Source of the DNA: Bacteroidales bacterium | GTDB taxonomy: Bacteria > Bacteroidota > Bacteroidia > Bacteroidales > Rikenellaceae | Length of the DNA stretch: 64,000 nucleotides | NCBI GenBank assembly: GCA_910575495.1 | Contig: CAJTFS010000001.1 | Span: 186,001-250,000 of the forward strand | Reading direction: 5' to 3' | Part shown: positions 50,572 to 58,738 of the stretch, piece by piece | Position numbering within the stretch: position 1 is the stretch's first letter | Layout: each line of letters begins with the position of its first letter | Program-made: the position numbers and the translations under genes | Notes under the pieces: generated by a model | The model's database searches: none | What the model was told of the DNA's origin: nothing | What the model saw: the letters and a program-made list of their open reading frames with translations, nothing else

Positions 50572-51846
50572 TTATTTACTCTGCTCGGGCGCCTCGGCTT
50601 TCCGCACGACGCGAACCGTCGACTGGGTGGCCTGGCGGATGAAGACGCGGGGGCCGGAGGCGTAGTGCTGCCACAGCTCGTCGGTATAACCGCGGACGGT
50701 CAGCAGCTCCATCCGCTCGATCTTCATGACGTCGAAACCCTCCTCGCGCAGCGCGGCGACGGCCTGGTCGACATGCCACGAATCGTCGATGCAGAGACTC
50801 AGATTGACGGCCGAGTTGTGGATCAGGTTGGTCTTGATGCGATAGCGCTCCAACAACGAGAAGATGGCGGCGAACTTCTCCTCCAGGACGAACGAAAAGT
50901 CGCGCGAACGGATCGTGAGCAGAACCTGATCCTTTTTGAGAATCAGGATCGGAACCTCGACGGGCGCCGACACGCCGCGGATGACGGTGCCGGGCTTGCG
51001 CTTGTCGCCGAACGGCCGCACGTAGAGCGGGATGTTGCTGTTCTGCAAGGGCTTGATGGTGCGCGGATGGATGATCTGCGCCCCGCTGTAAGCCAGTTCG
51101 ATGGTGTCCAGATAGTTGAGCTCGGCGATCTGCACGGCGTCGGGGAAAATCTTGGGATCGGCGTTGAGCACGCCGTCGACATCCTTCCACACCGCCATCG
51201 ACTCGGCCCCGAGGATGTTGGCCGCCACGGCCGCCGAATAGTCGGAGCCCTCGCGTCCGAGGGTCGTGGTCGTGCCGTCGGGAGCTCCGCCGATGAAGCC
51301 CTGTCCCACGAAAACACGCTCCGGGCGCCCCTCCACCTCGGCCCGCAGGCGCGGAGCAGAAGCGGCCAAGTCGACCTCAGCGTCCTTGTGCCGCTGCTCG
51401 GTGACCAGCGCCCGGCGCATGTCGACCCAGCGGTTGGGGACCCCCGCATAGGCCAGGTATTCGGAGATGATGCTCGTGGAGATCAGCTCGCCGAAAGCCA
51501 CGATGCGGTCGTACCACAGCTCGGCATCCTCCTCGCGGCAGACACCCTCGGCGGCCGTCCGTTCGAGCTCGGCAAAGAACGCTTCGACGCGCTCGAGCTG
51601 CGTGGGACCGTGCCACAGATCGTCGACGATCGCGGCATGGCAGGCACGCAGGGCGGCGACCTCCTCCAGCGCCCCGGTGCGATCGCCGCGCTGCAAGCCG
51701 GCGAAAACGCGCTCCAAAGCGTTGGTCGTCTTGCCCATGGCCGAGACGACGATGAACAGATCGCGTTCGTCGCCTATGATCTTCAGCAGGTTGCGCACGC
51801 CGTCGGCATTGCGCACCGAAGCTCCTCCGAATTTGTAGACCTTCAT
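50572..51846 (-). CDS. lysC: Aspartate kinase
   Basis: First step of the Lys/Thr/Met/diaminopimelate pathway: phosphorylation of aspartate. It has 424 residues from ATG 51846 (MKVYKFGGASVRNADGVRNL), the family start motif KFGG. Other motifs are VSAMGKTTNALE, FGELISTSII and GREGSDYSAAVAANILGA in the kinase fold. Two ACT-like regulatory segments follow (ILILKKDQVLLTIRSRDFSF and VAALREEGFDV). No homoserine dehydrogenase is fused. The prolyl oligopeptidase gene ends 7 bases upstream, so the two share a transcript. Confidence 0.95.
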   Translation of the reverse strand: MKVYKFGGASVRNADGVRNLLKIIGDERDLFIVVSAMGKTTNALERVFAGLQRGDRTGALEEVAALRACHAAIVDDLWHGPTQLERVEAFFAELERTAAEGVCREEDAELWYDRIVAFGELISTSIISEYLAYAGVPNRWVDMRRALVTEQRHKDAEVDLAASAPRLRAEVEGRPERVFVGQGFIGGAPDGTTTTLGREGSDYSAAVAANILGAESMAVWKDVDGVLNADPKIFPDAVQIAELNYLDTIELAYSGAQIIHPRTIKPLQNSNIPLYVRPFGDKRKPGTVIRGVSAPVEVPILILKKDQVLLTIRSRDFSFVLEEKFAAIFSLLERYRIKTNLIHNSAVNLSLCIDDSWHVDQAVAALREEGFDVMKIERMELLTVRGYTDELWQHYASGPRVFIRQATQSTVRVVRKAEAPEQSK

Positions 51847-51853
51847 CGGCAGC

Positions 51854-53989
51854 TTACTTTTTGACGGGTCGGTAGGGCACGCCGATGTTCTGGAACAGGA
51901 AAGCGTACATGTCCGCAGCCTCGTCGATGCGTTTCGAGGTGGGTTTGCCTGCGCCGTGACCGGCATTGGACTCGATGCGGATCAGCACGGGAGCATCGCC
52001 GGCCTGGCAGTGCTGGAGCTCGGCAGCGAACTTGAACGAGTGGGCCGGCACGACGCGGTCGTCGTGGTCGGCCGTCATGACCAGCGTAGCAGGATAGGTG
52101 ACACCCTGCTTGATATTATGCAGCGGCGAATACTTGTAGATATAGCCGAACTGCTCCTCGTTGTCCGACGAACCGTACTCGACGGCCCAGCCCCAGCCGA
52201 TGGTGAACTTATGGTAGCGCAGCATGTCCATCACGCCCACCGACGGCAGGCAGACGGCATAGAGATCGGGACGCTGCACCTCGCAGGCGCCGACCAGCAG
52301 ACCGCCGTTGGAACCGCCGTGGATAGCGAGCCGGTCGGACGACGTATATTTCTGAGCGACAAGATATTCGGCCGCCGCGATGAAGTCGTCGAAGACGTTC
52401 TGCTTGTTGGCCAGCATGCCGGCCTTGTGCCACTCTTCGCCGTACTCCGAACCGCCGCGCAGATTGGCCACGCAGTAGATGCCGCCCTGCTCGACGAACA
52501 TCAGCGCCGAGGGGTTGAATCCGGGCGTGAGGTTGATCTGGAAACCGCCGTATGCGTAGAGCAGGCAGGGATTCGAGCCGTCGAGCTCCATGTCCTTGCG
52601 GTGGGTGACGAACATCGGCACGCGCGTACCGTCCTTCGAAGCATAGAAGACCTGGTCGGTGACGAAGAGTTCGGGATCGAAGCCGATTTCGGGAGCCTTG
52701 AAAAGAACCGACTCGCCCGTAGCGATGTCGTAGCGGTAGATGGTCGCAGGCGAGAGGTAGTTCGACAGCGAATAGTAAAGGGAGGTCTGCTCCTTCTTGC
52801 CGCCGAAGCCGCCGACCGTGCCGATGGCCGGCAACCCGACCTCGCGGACAAGCGAACCGTCGTAGGCATACTGGGCCACCTTGTGCTGCGCGTCCTGCAG
52901 ATAGATGGCGAACAGCGAACCGCCGGCGGTCGAAACGCCCTCCAGCAGGCACTCCTTCTCCGGAATGACCGTCACGGGCTTGCCGGGGGTCGTCAGCGAA
53001 ATCTTGCGGAGGGCATAGTTCGAAGCACCCTCGTTGGTCGTATAGTAGAGTTCGTCGTTCTTGCAGTCGACGATGCCGTAGTCGTGGTCGAAACCTTTCA
53101 GCAGCGTGCGGAAGCGGCTGTCGTTCACGCGGCGGCAGAGGATTTCGGAACCCGACGTACCCTCCGACCCGACAACGAAAAGCCATTCGCCGTCGTCGCT
53201 CGGCCAGGCCGAGAAGTAACGCAGCGGATGGGCCGGGTCGTCGTAGACCAGCACGTCTTCCGACTGCGGCGTACCGAGCGCGTGGTAGTAAACCTTCTGG
53301 AACTGGTTCTGCGACGAGTAGACGCCCGCTTTGGGAGCATCGTAGGCGCTGTAGTAGAAGCCCTTGGAGTCGGGAGCCCACGTGGCGCCCGAGAACTTCA
53401 CCCACTCGATGTGGTCGTCGGTCAGCTTGCCCGACGCCACGTCGATCACGCGGATCTCCACCCAGTCGGAACCCGACTCGGCCACGGAATAGGCGCAATA
53501 ATTGCCGTCCTCGGAGAACGACACGTCGGACAGCGCCACCGTCCCGTCGGCCGACAAGGCGTTGGGATCGAGGAAGACGCGGCCCTTGGCGTCGGGCGTA
53601 TCGGCGCAGTAGAGCACCGACTGGTTCTGAAGCCCGTTGTTGTAAAACCAGTACCAGGCATCGCCGTGCCGGGAGGGAATGCCCTGCTTGGGGTAGTTCC
53701 AGAGCTCGGCGAGGCGCTGGCGGATGGCCCCGCGGAACGGAATCTGCGAGAGGTAGTCGTCCGTCACGGCGTTCTCGGCGGCGACCCAGGCGGCCGTAGC
53801 CTCCGAGTTGTCGTCCTCGAGCCAGCGGTAGGGGTCGGCCACCTTCGTGCCGAAGTAGTCGTCGACCACCTCGCCGCGCGCGGTGTCGGGATAGGGCTGA
53901 TGCTTGATCTGTTTCATCTGCGTGCAACTTGTTGCAATCATCGCGACGACGCCCACCAGGAGCACGGCCGCACGTACCGGTTTGATCAT
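51854..53989 (-). CDS. Lipoprotein prolyl oligopeptidase (S9A)
   Basis: Serine peptidase that cuts after proline in oligopeptides. It has 711 residues from ATG 53989, with lipoprotein signal MIKPVRAAVLLVGVVAMIAT followed by SC. Mature motifs are PYPDTARGEVVDDYFGTKVA and DPYRWLEDDNSE, then a seven-blade propeller. In the alpha/beta-hydrolase domain the nucleophile is Ser560 (HGGSNGGLLVG), with Asp in TADHDDRVVPAHSFK and His in ESNAGHGAGKPTSK. The lipid anchor places it in the envelope. A -7 box lies upstream and the lysC gene follows. Confidence 0.95.
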   Translation of the reverse strand: MIKPVRAAVLLVGVVAMIATSCTQMKQIKHQPYPDTARGEVVDDYFGTKVADPYRWLEDDNSEATAAWVAAENAVTDDYLSQIPFRGAIRQRLAELWNYPKQGIPSRHGDAWYWFYNNGLQNQSVLYCADTPDAKGRVFLDPNALSADGTVALSDVSFSEDGNYCAYSVAESGSDWVEIRVIDVASGKLTDDHIEWVKFSGATWAPDSKGFYYSAYDAPKAGVYSSQNQFQKVYYHALGTPQSEDVLVYDDPAHPLRYFSAWPSDDGEWLFVVGSEGTSGSEILCRRVNDSRFRTLLKGFDHDYGIVDCKNDELYYTTNEGASNYALRKISLTTPGKPVTVIPEKECLLEGVSTAGGSLFAIYLQDAQHKVAQYAYDGSLVREVGLPAIGTVGGFGGKKEQTSLYYSLSNYLSPATIYRYDIATGESVLFKAPEIGFDPELFVTDQVFYASKDGTRVPMFVTHRKDMELDGSNPCLLYAYGGFQINLTPGFNPSALMFVEQGGIYCVANLRGGSEYGEEWHKAGMLANKQNVFDDFIAAAEYLVAQKYTSSDRLAIHGGSNGGLLVGACEVQRPDLYAVCLPSVGVMDMLRYHKFTIGWGWAVEYGSSDNEEQFGYIYKYSPLHNIKQGVTYPATLVMTADHDDRVVPAHSFKFAAELQHCQAGDAPVLIRIESNAGHGAGKPTSKRIDEAADMYAFLFQNIGVPYRPVKK

Positions 53990-54019
53990 GTCGGGAAAGG
54001 GTATTTGCGTTAGTTGGGG

Positions 54020-54047
54020 CAAAGTTAGGAAAAATTGCGTAACTTTG
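54020..54047. promoter_or_regulatory. Mirror-image pair of -7 boxes between divergent genes
   Basis: CAAAGTTA (54020-54027, reading TAACTTTG leftward) and TAACTTTG (54040-54047, reading rightward) are inverted repeats 12 bases apart. The left one lies 30 bases before the prolyl oligopeptidase ATG (53989). The right one lies 152 bases before dapD. Matching -33 boxes are not at ideal distances. Confidence 0.5.
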
Positions 54048-54199
54048 GTCAGCAAACCGGCGACTCCCCGTGCGAAACGCACGGCGGCACTCCGGCCCGC
54101 GGCCGGACCGGACCATCGATGGCTGCAAAAGAGGCTGCCCCGATGCGAGCCGCCGGCACTCGAACAACGAACGAGACGGAATCATAAAAAAACAACAAT

Positions 54200-55027
54200 A
54201 TGTACGAAGAACTGAAAACCGTCGTCGAACGCACGTGGGACGACCGCGCGCTGCTCGCCGGCACCGAAGCACAGGAAGCGGTACGCCGCACGGTAGAACT
54301 GGTCGACAAGGGAGCGCTGCGCTGCGCCGAACCCGTCGATGCGGAAAAAAGCGAGTGGCGGGTGAACGAATGGGTCAAGAAAGCCGTGATCCTCTACTTC
54401 CCGATCCAGCCCATGCGCAAGATGGAGGCGGGCGAACTGGAGTGGTTCGACAAAATGGAGCTGAAGCACGGCTACGAAGCGCTGGGCGTACGGGCCGTGC
54501 CCCATGCCGTGGCGCGCTACGGCGCCTACATAGCTCCGGGAGCCATTCTGATGCCCTCGTACGTCAACATCGGCGCCTACGTTGGCGCCGGTACGATGGT
54601 CGACACCTGGGCCACGGTGGGCTCGTGCGCCCAGATCGGCGAACACGTCCACCTCTCGGGCGGCGTGGGCATCGGCGGAGTGCTGGAACCCGTGCAGGCG
54701 GCCCCGGTCATCATCGAGGACAACTGCTTCGTGGGGTCGCGCTCGATCGTGGTGGAGGGGGCGCACGTATGCCGCGAAGCGGTCCTGGGCTCGAACACCG
54801 TCATCACGGGCTCGACGCACATCATCGACGTGACAGGCCCCGAGCCGGTGACCTACAAAGGCTATGTGCCGCCGCGCTCGGTGGTTGTACCGGGCAGCTA
54901 CCGCAAGCAGTTCCCTGCCGGCGAATACAGCGTTTCGTGCGCCTTGATTATCGGCCAGCGCAAGGAATCGACCGACAAGAAAACGTCGCTCAACGACGCC
55001 CTGCGCGAATTCGGTGTCTCGGCGTAA
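54200..55027 (+). CDS. dapD: Tetrahydrodipicolinate N-succinyltransferase DapD
   Basis: It adds succinate to tetrahydrodipicolinate in the succinylase route to meso-diaminopimelate and lysine. It has 275 residues. An N-terminal helical domain (about 1-100) is followed by left-handed beta-helix hexapeptide repeats (IAPGAILMPSYVNIGAYVGA and beyond). The C-terminal cap is SVVVPGSYRKQFPAGEYSVS. The motif VNIGAYVGAGTMVDTWATVG is characteristic. It is a single gene with a strong terminator at 55053. Confidence 0.97.
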   Translation: MYEELKTVVERTWDDRALLAGTEAQEAVRRTVELVDKGALRCAEPVDAEKSEWRVNEWVKKAVILYFPIQPMRKMEAGELEWFDKMELKHGYEALGVRAVPHAVARYGAYIAPGAILMPSYVNIGAYVGAGTMVDTWATVGSCAQIGEHVHLSGGVGIGGVLEPVQAAPVIIEDNCFVGSRSIVVEGAHVCREAVLGSNTVITGSTHIIDVTGPEPVTYKGYVPPRSVVVPGSYRKQFPAGEYSVSCALIIGQRKESTDKKTSLNDALREFGVSA

Positions 55028-55052
55028 GTCCGAAGTTGAAAGCTGCGAAGTG

Positions 55053-55102
55053 AAAAGCGAAAGGTGCTTTGCGGAGTCCGCAGCCTTTCGCTTTTGTTTT
55101 TT
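55053..55102 (+). terminator. Intrinsic terminator of dapD built from heptad-repeat arms
   Basis: AAAAGCGAAAGG (55053-55064) pairs perfectly with CCTTTCGCTTTT (55084-55095). An inner stem TGCGGA/TCCGCA fills most of the loop. TTTTGTTTTTT follows. The outer arm is itself a GTGAAAAGCGAAAGG-type repeat unit. Confidence 0.9.
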
Positions 55103-55144
55103 CGTCCCGCTTGTCTCCGTCACCTTTCGCCCGCCGCTCCCTTT
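55103..55144. other. Start of the gene-poor interval after dapD
   Basis: The whole stretch from the dapD stop (55027) to the ogt stop (56140) has no intact gene. It contains the dapD terminator, a heptad-repeat block, a FISUMP gene fragment, a MITE-like inverted repeat with a REP-like arm, and about 500 bases of unassigned GC-rich sequence. Confidence 0.6.
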
Positions 55145-55168
55145 TCACTTTTCACCTTTCACCTTAAA
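55141..55168. repeat. CTTTTCAC heptad-repeat block at the FISUMP fragment stop
   Basis: CTTTTCACTTTTCACC followed by TTTCACCTTAAA, four units. On the minus strand it provides the final codons and stop of the FISUMP fragment. The opposite-orientation block at 55032-55064 lies on the other side of the dapD terminator. Confidence 0.75.
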
Positions 55169-55400
55169 CAAGCTGTCGGGCGGATGCTGGACGCAGCGCA
55201 CGGAGAAAGCGTAGCTGCGATTATTCCCCGACAAGGGGAGTACGTCGACACCATGGAAGTGGAAACCTGCCGCGTTGTGCGAAGTCGGCAGATTGGAAGA
55301 TGACGACCACAGCAGGCTCTCGTCTCCGATACATGCCAAGGCTCCCGTCGTTTTGACGCGGTAGCCCGCAGCAGGCGCTGTTAAGCAATCGCTATGGGGA
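55145..55400 (-). pseudogene. C-terminal fragment of a FISUMP (Fibrobacter major paralogous domain) protein
   Basis: About 80 codons resemble the end of FISUMP proteins: APAAGYRVKTTGALACIG, DESLLWSSSS, NAAGFHFHG, LPLSGNNRSYAFSVRCVQ. The order PAAGYR...WSSS...FSVRC is diagnostic. The N-terminal part, with export signal and preceding domains, is missing. Upstream the frame enters the inverted-repeat element at 55403. The last codons, FKVKGEK, and the stop are supplied by a GTGAAAGGTGAAAAG repeat. It is a broken remnant of a surface adhesin-like or fimbrillin-associated gene. Confidence 0.7.
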
Positions 55401-55402
55401 AT

Positions 55403-55641
55403 GCGGCGGAGAGAGAACAAAACAGAATTCACAATTTAAAATTCACAATGCACAATTAAGAAATAATTTGTCATTCTGAGGAGCATAGCGACGAAGAATC
55501 TGTATGCTGACGATACAGATGTTTGACTGCACTGCGTTTGTTGTTCTCCTCCTTGCTCGGCAAAAGCGGAATCAAACCCTCGAAGAGGGATTAATTGTGC
55601 ATTGTGAATTTTGCATTCTGAATTGTTCTCGGCTCCGCGGC
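55403..55641. mobile_element. MITE-like element: long imperfect inverted repeats around 130 bases
   Basis: The left arm (55403-55459, GCGGCGGAGAGAGAACAA then A/T-rich GAATTCACAATTTAAAATTC and ACAATGCACAATTAA) is matched by the right arm (55591-55641, TTAATTGTGCATTGTGAATT, then TTGCATTCTGAATTGTTCTC and CGGCTCCGCGGC) in inverted order. The 131-base centre contains a REP-like arm (55470-55500). No transposase frame is present and target-site duplications were not evident. It interrupts the FISUMP fragment on its upstream side. Confidence 0.6.
55470..55500. repeat. REP-like arm GTCATTCTGAGGAGCATAGC
   Basis: GTCATTCTGAGGAGCATAGC then GACGAAGAATC belongs to the widespread GTCAT(C/T)CTGA...GAAGAATC family and lies inside the MITE-like element. 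A small hairpin, CTGTAT/ATACAG, follows directly. Confidence 0.7.
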
Positions 55642-56139
55642 AGACTGGAATATGCAACTGGCGGCAACGCGGAAAGGATGGAGGGAAAAGATGTTCGGGG
55701 CGACCGCAGCTTGCAGAGATAAATACCGGCTTTAGCCGTGCGAGCCGAAGCCCCGCCCTGCGGAGGCTCGCAACACTCGCTCCGCGGACTTCGGCACGAG
55801 AACATTTGTGCTACCGGTCGACCGCGTCGGACAAAAAGCCGGTGCCGGTATCTCTGCCGAACAAAAACCGTAAGCCGACTGCGGCTCGCGTGCAACGCTA
55901 CGCACCCTAAACAACTATTTCCTTACATAACCCTCCTGCGCCATTACGCCGCCAGCGGACTGCTGAATCCGCCTTGCCGCACCGGTGCAAATCATGACCT
56001 GCACCGTTCCGGGCATCGACAGCTTGTGAACGGGCCCTCGTCCGGGAGAAAAAACCGAGCAAAACGCCATTAAGAACTTAGGACCCGGATTCTTCGATCC
56101 CGTACAGAAGAAACGGCAACGGAGAGTCCGTCACCGCTG
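55642..56139. other. Unassigned GC-rich interval before ogt
   Basis: No supported gene was seen. GCCGAAG near 55745 and CTTCGGC near 55790 form inverted segments, and ATACCGGCTTT (about 55723) is echoed by AAAGCCGGTGCCGGTATC (about 55834), so this part may fold extensively. The final 200 bases show neither frames nor a clear hairpin. Confidence 0.4.
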
Positions 56140-56607
56140 TTATTTATGTTCGGCTTCAAGCCTCAGAAGCGCCTCCTTGACCGGCAGTCCGGCAGCGTAA
56201 CCGACCAAAGCGCCGGATGCACCGACGACACGGTGACAAGGGACGACTATGCCGATAGGATTGCGGTTGTTGGCCATGCCGACGGCCCGCGATGCCCGGG
56301 GACGGCCGATGCGTGCGGCGATCTCCCCATAGGTACAAGTCCGACCGTAAGGAATCTCGCGCAGAGCAGCCCACACCTCCTGCTGAAAAGGGGTGCCTTG
56401 CGGAGCGAGCGGCAAGGTGAACTCGCGCCGGCGGCCGTCGAAATACTCGCGCAGCTCCGCCACCGCCTGCCGAAGCACGGGCGGCCACGTCTCCGCAGAA
56501 TCGAACGGAACGCCGAAACTGCCGAAACGGAGAGCGGTCACGGCGTTGTCGCAGACCGTGACCGAGAGAGCTCCGACCGGAGAACGAAACCAGCAGACGT
56601 GCTCCAT
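56140..56607 (-). CDS. ogt: Methylated-DNA--protein-cysteine methyltransferase
   Basis: A suicide enzyme that removes alkyl groups from O6-alkylguanine in DNA. The 155-residue length is usual for the Ogt type. The acceptor Cys124 is in the PCHRV motif (IVVPCHRVVGASGALVGY). The helix-turn-helix segment is PYGRTCTYGEIAARIGRPRA with the Arg finger in SRAVGMANNRNP. It starts 1 base after the S9B peptidase stop, so it is last in a leftward unit. Confidence 0.97.
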   Translation of the reverse strand: MEHVCWFRSPVGALSVTVCDNAVTALRFGSFGVPFDSAETWPPVLRQAVAELREYFDGRRREFTLPLAPQGTPFQQEVWAALREIPYGRTCTYGEIAARIGRPRASRAVGMANNRNPIGIVVPCHRVVGASGALVGYAAGLPVKEALLRLEAEHK

Positions 56608-56608
56608 C

Positions 56609-58738
56609 CTACAGGTGTTCGAGCGTGTAGTCGATCATCTTCTGCCGCACGTTGCGCGTGTCGTCGGGCAGCATGGAGTGGTTCTGATCGGGATAGACCA
56701 TCATGTCGTAGCGTTTGCCGGCCCGGTTGAGCGCCCGGGCGAACTCGGCCGTATGCTGGAAATGGACGTTGTCGTCGGCCATGCCGTGGATCAGCAGCAG
56801 CCGGGTGCGCCGGTCGTCGAGCAGCCGCGCGAAGCGGATCGGCGCATTGTCATCGTAGCCGGCAGCGTTGTACTGCGGCAGGTTGTTGTAGATCTCGGTG
56901 TAGATGGTATCGTAGTAGCGCCACGACGTGACGGGGGCCACGGCAATGGCCATCTTGAAAAGCCCGAGCCCCTTCAGAGCACAGCTCGCGGCCATGAACC
57001 CGCCGAACGACCACCCGTAGATGCCGATGCGCCCGGCGTCGACCCACGGCTGCGCGGCCATGTGGCGGGCGAACGACAACTGGTCCTCGACCTCCAGGGC
57101 TCCCAGCCGGCCGTAGGTCTGTTTCTTGAACTTCTCGCCGCGGAATCCGGTGCCGCGGCCGTCGGTCGCCGCAACGATGTAGCCCTTGTCGACCAGCGCA
57201 TCCTCCCAGTCGAGCGACCAGCGGTCGGCGACGGTCTGCGAACCGGGGCCGGAATACTGGGTGAGGAGCACAGGGTAGCGCTTCGAGGGGTCGAAGTCGC
57301 GCGGACGCACCATGTAGGCATTGAGCGTGTCGCCGCGCTCGGTGACGAACGTGAAGAACTCCTTGACCGGACGGCCCGAAGCCGCCAGCTCGCGCTCGAG
57401 TTCGGTGCTGACGGCCAGCGTACGCACGGGGCGCCCCTCGCCGGTACATATCTCGACGCGGTTGGGCGCGGCGGCCGACGAAAAGGTGGCGATGTAATAT
57501 TTCATCCCCTTGCCGGGAACGATGGTGTAGTAGCCCTCGCCCGCAGTGAGGCGGCGCTTGTCCTTGCCGTTGAGCGCCACGCTGTAGAGGTTGCGCCGCA
57601 GGGGCGACGTCTCGGTGGAGAGGAACCACACGCGCTTGGGAGTGACGCCGACGACCTCGGTGACTTCCCAGTCGCCTTTGGTGACCTGGGCCAGCGGACC
57701 GCTGCGGATGCTGTAGAGATAGAGGTGCATGAACCCGGTGAGGCTCTCCTGGCGGACCAGGAACCGGTCCTTGTCGATGAAGGTGACGGTGCTGTCGTCG
57801 ACGCGCTCGACATACTGCTGCGAACGCTCCTCGTAGATGGTGCGCTGGGCGCCGTGAGGCTCGCAGAGGATCACTTCGAAGGTGTTCTGCCGGCGGTTGA
57901 TGCGGTGGTACCACAGGCGCCCGTCGGGCGTGAAGCCGATGCGGGGAAGGTACTGATCGGTCTCGGCGCCGGTGTCGATGCGCTCGGTCCGGCCCGAATC
58001 GAGGTCGACGACGAAGAGCTGCACGACGGAATTGGGATCGCCGGCTTTGGGATACTTGAACGAAAAGGCCTCGTTGTAAAGCTGGCCGTCGAAACGCATC
58101 ATCTGCATCATGGGCACGTTGCGCTCGTCGAAACGCAGGTAGGCGATGCGGCGGCTGTCGGGCGAAAAGGCGTAGGCCCGCGTGATGCCGAACTCCTCCT
58201 CGTAGACCCAGTCGGTGGTGCCGTTGATGACGGCATTCCACTCGCCGTCGGACGTGAGACGCCGCGTACGGCCCGATGCTATGTCAAAAAGATAGAGGTC
58301 GTTATGGTCGGAATAGAGGATCGACGAACCGTCGGGCGAAAAGGAGGCGTCGCGCGGAGCCCGGGCCTCGGAAAGAACGGGGCGGCAGGCGCTGCCCTCG
58401 ACCAGCCGGTAGCCGGTAGTGTAGGAGTGGCGGTAGATGGGTTTGCGACCCGATGCGACGAGGATGCGCCGCTCGTCGGGCGAAAAGGCGTAGTCGGTGA
58501 TTTTCAGACCGGCCGCAGCAGCGGGAAGCAGCTTCCGTCCGGGGGCCTCGCCTGCGTAGGCGTAGCAAACGATGTTGTTGTCCTCCAGGACCGTATAATG
58601 TTCGCCGTCGTTCATCGAACGGATGCCGGCGACGCGCGCATTCATGGCGCGCAGGCGGGCGATTTCGGCATATTCGTTCTGTGCGGCGGCCGGAGCGGCG
58701 CAGGCCACGGCCCAAAGGAGAAGAAAGAACTTTTTCAA
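56609..58738 (-). CDS. Exported S9B dipeptidyl/tripeptidyl peptidase (DPP-IV/PtpA type)
   Basis: Serine exopeptidase that releases X-Pro dipeptides or tripeptides outside the cytoplasm. It has 709 residues with signal peptide MKKFFLLLWAVACAAPAAAQ. An eight-blade DPP-IV N-terminal propeller contains the S1'-pocket-type Glu pair region (NGTTDWVYEEEFGITRAYAF). In the hydrolase domain Ser577 is in YGWSFGGFMA, Asp is in HGMADDNVHFQHT and His in PDQNHSMLPDD. DPP-IV and prolyl tripeptidyl peptidase share this layout and cannot be separated here. The start overlaps the preceding gene by 4 bases. Confidence 0.93.
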   Translation of the reverse strand: MKKFFLLLWAVACAAPAAAQNEYAEIARLRAMNARVAGIRSMNDGEHYTVLEDNNIVCYAYAGEAPGRKLLPAAAAGLKITDYAFSPDERRILVASGRKPIYRHSYTTGYRLVEGSACRPVLSEARAPRDASFSPDGSSILYSDHNDLYLFDIASGRTRRLTSDGEWNAVINGTTDWVYEEEFGITRAYAFSPDSRRIAYLRFDERNVPMMQMMRFDGQLYNEAFSFKYPKAGDPNSVVQLFVVDLDSGRTERIDTGAETDQYLPRIGFTPDGRLWYHRINRRQNTFEVILCEPHGAQRTIYEERSQQYVERVDDSTVTFIDKDRFLVRQESLTGFMHLYLYSIRSGPLAQVTKGDWEVTEVVGVTPKRVWFLSTETSPLRRNLYSVALNGKDKRRLTAGEGYYTIVPGKGMKYYIATFSSAAAPNRVEICTGEGRPVRTLAVSTELERELAASGRPVKEFFTFVTERGDTLNAYMVRPRDFDPSKRYPVLLTQYSGPGSQTVADRWSLDWEDALVDKGYIVAATDGRGTGFRGEKFKKQTYGRLGALEVEDQLSFARHMAAQPWVDAGRIGIYGWSFGGFMAASCALKGLGLFKMAIAVAPVTSWRYYDTIYTEIYNNLPQYNAAGYDDNAPIRFARLLDDRRTRLLLIHGMADDNVHFQHTAEFARALNRAGKRYDMMVYPDQNHSMLPDDTRNVRQKMIDYTLEHL

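Noticed and set aside
55436-55895. Two minus-strand frames (73 and 107 codons) in the gap before ogt
   Set aside because: They run through the MITE-like arms and REP-like sequence, and the composition does not look coding.
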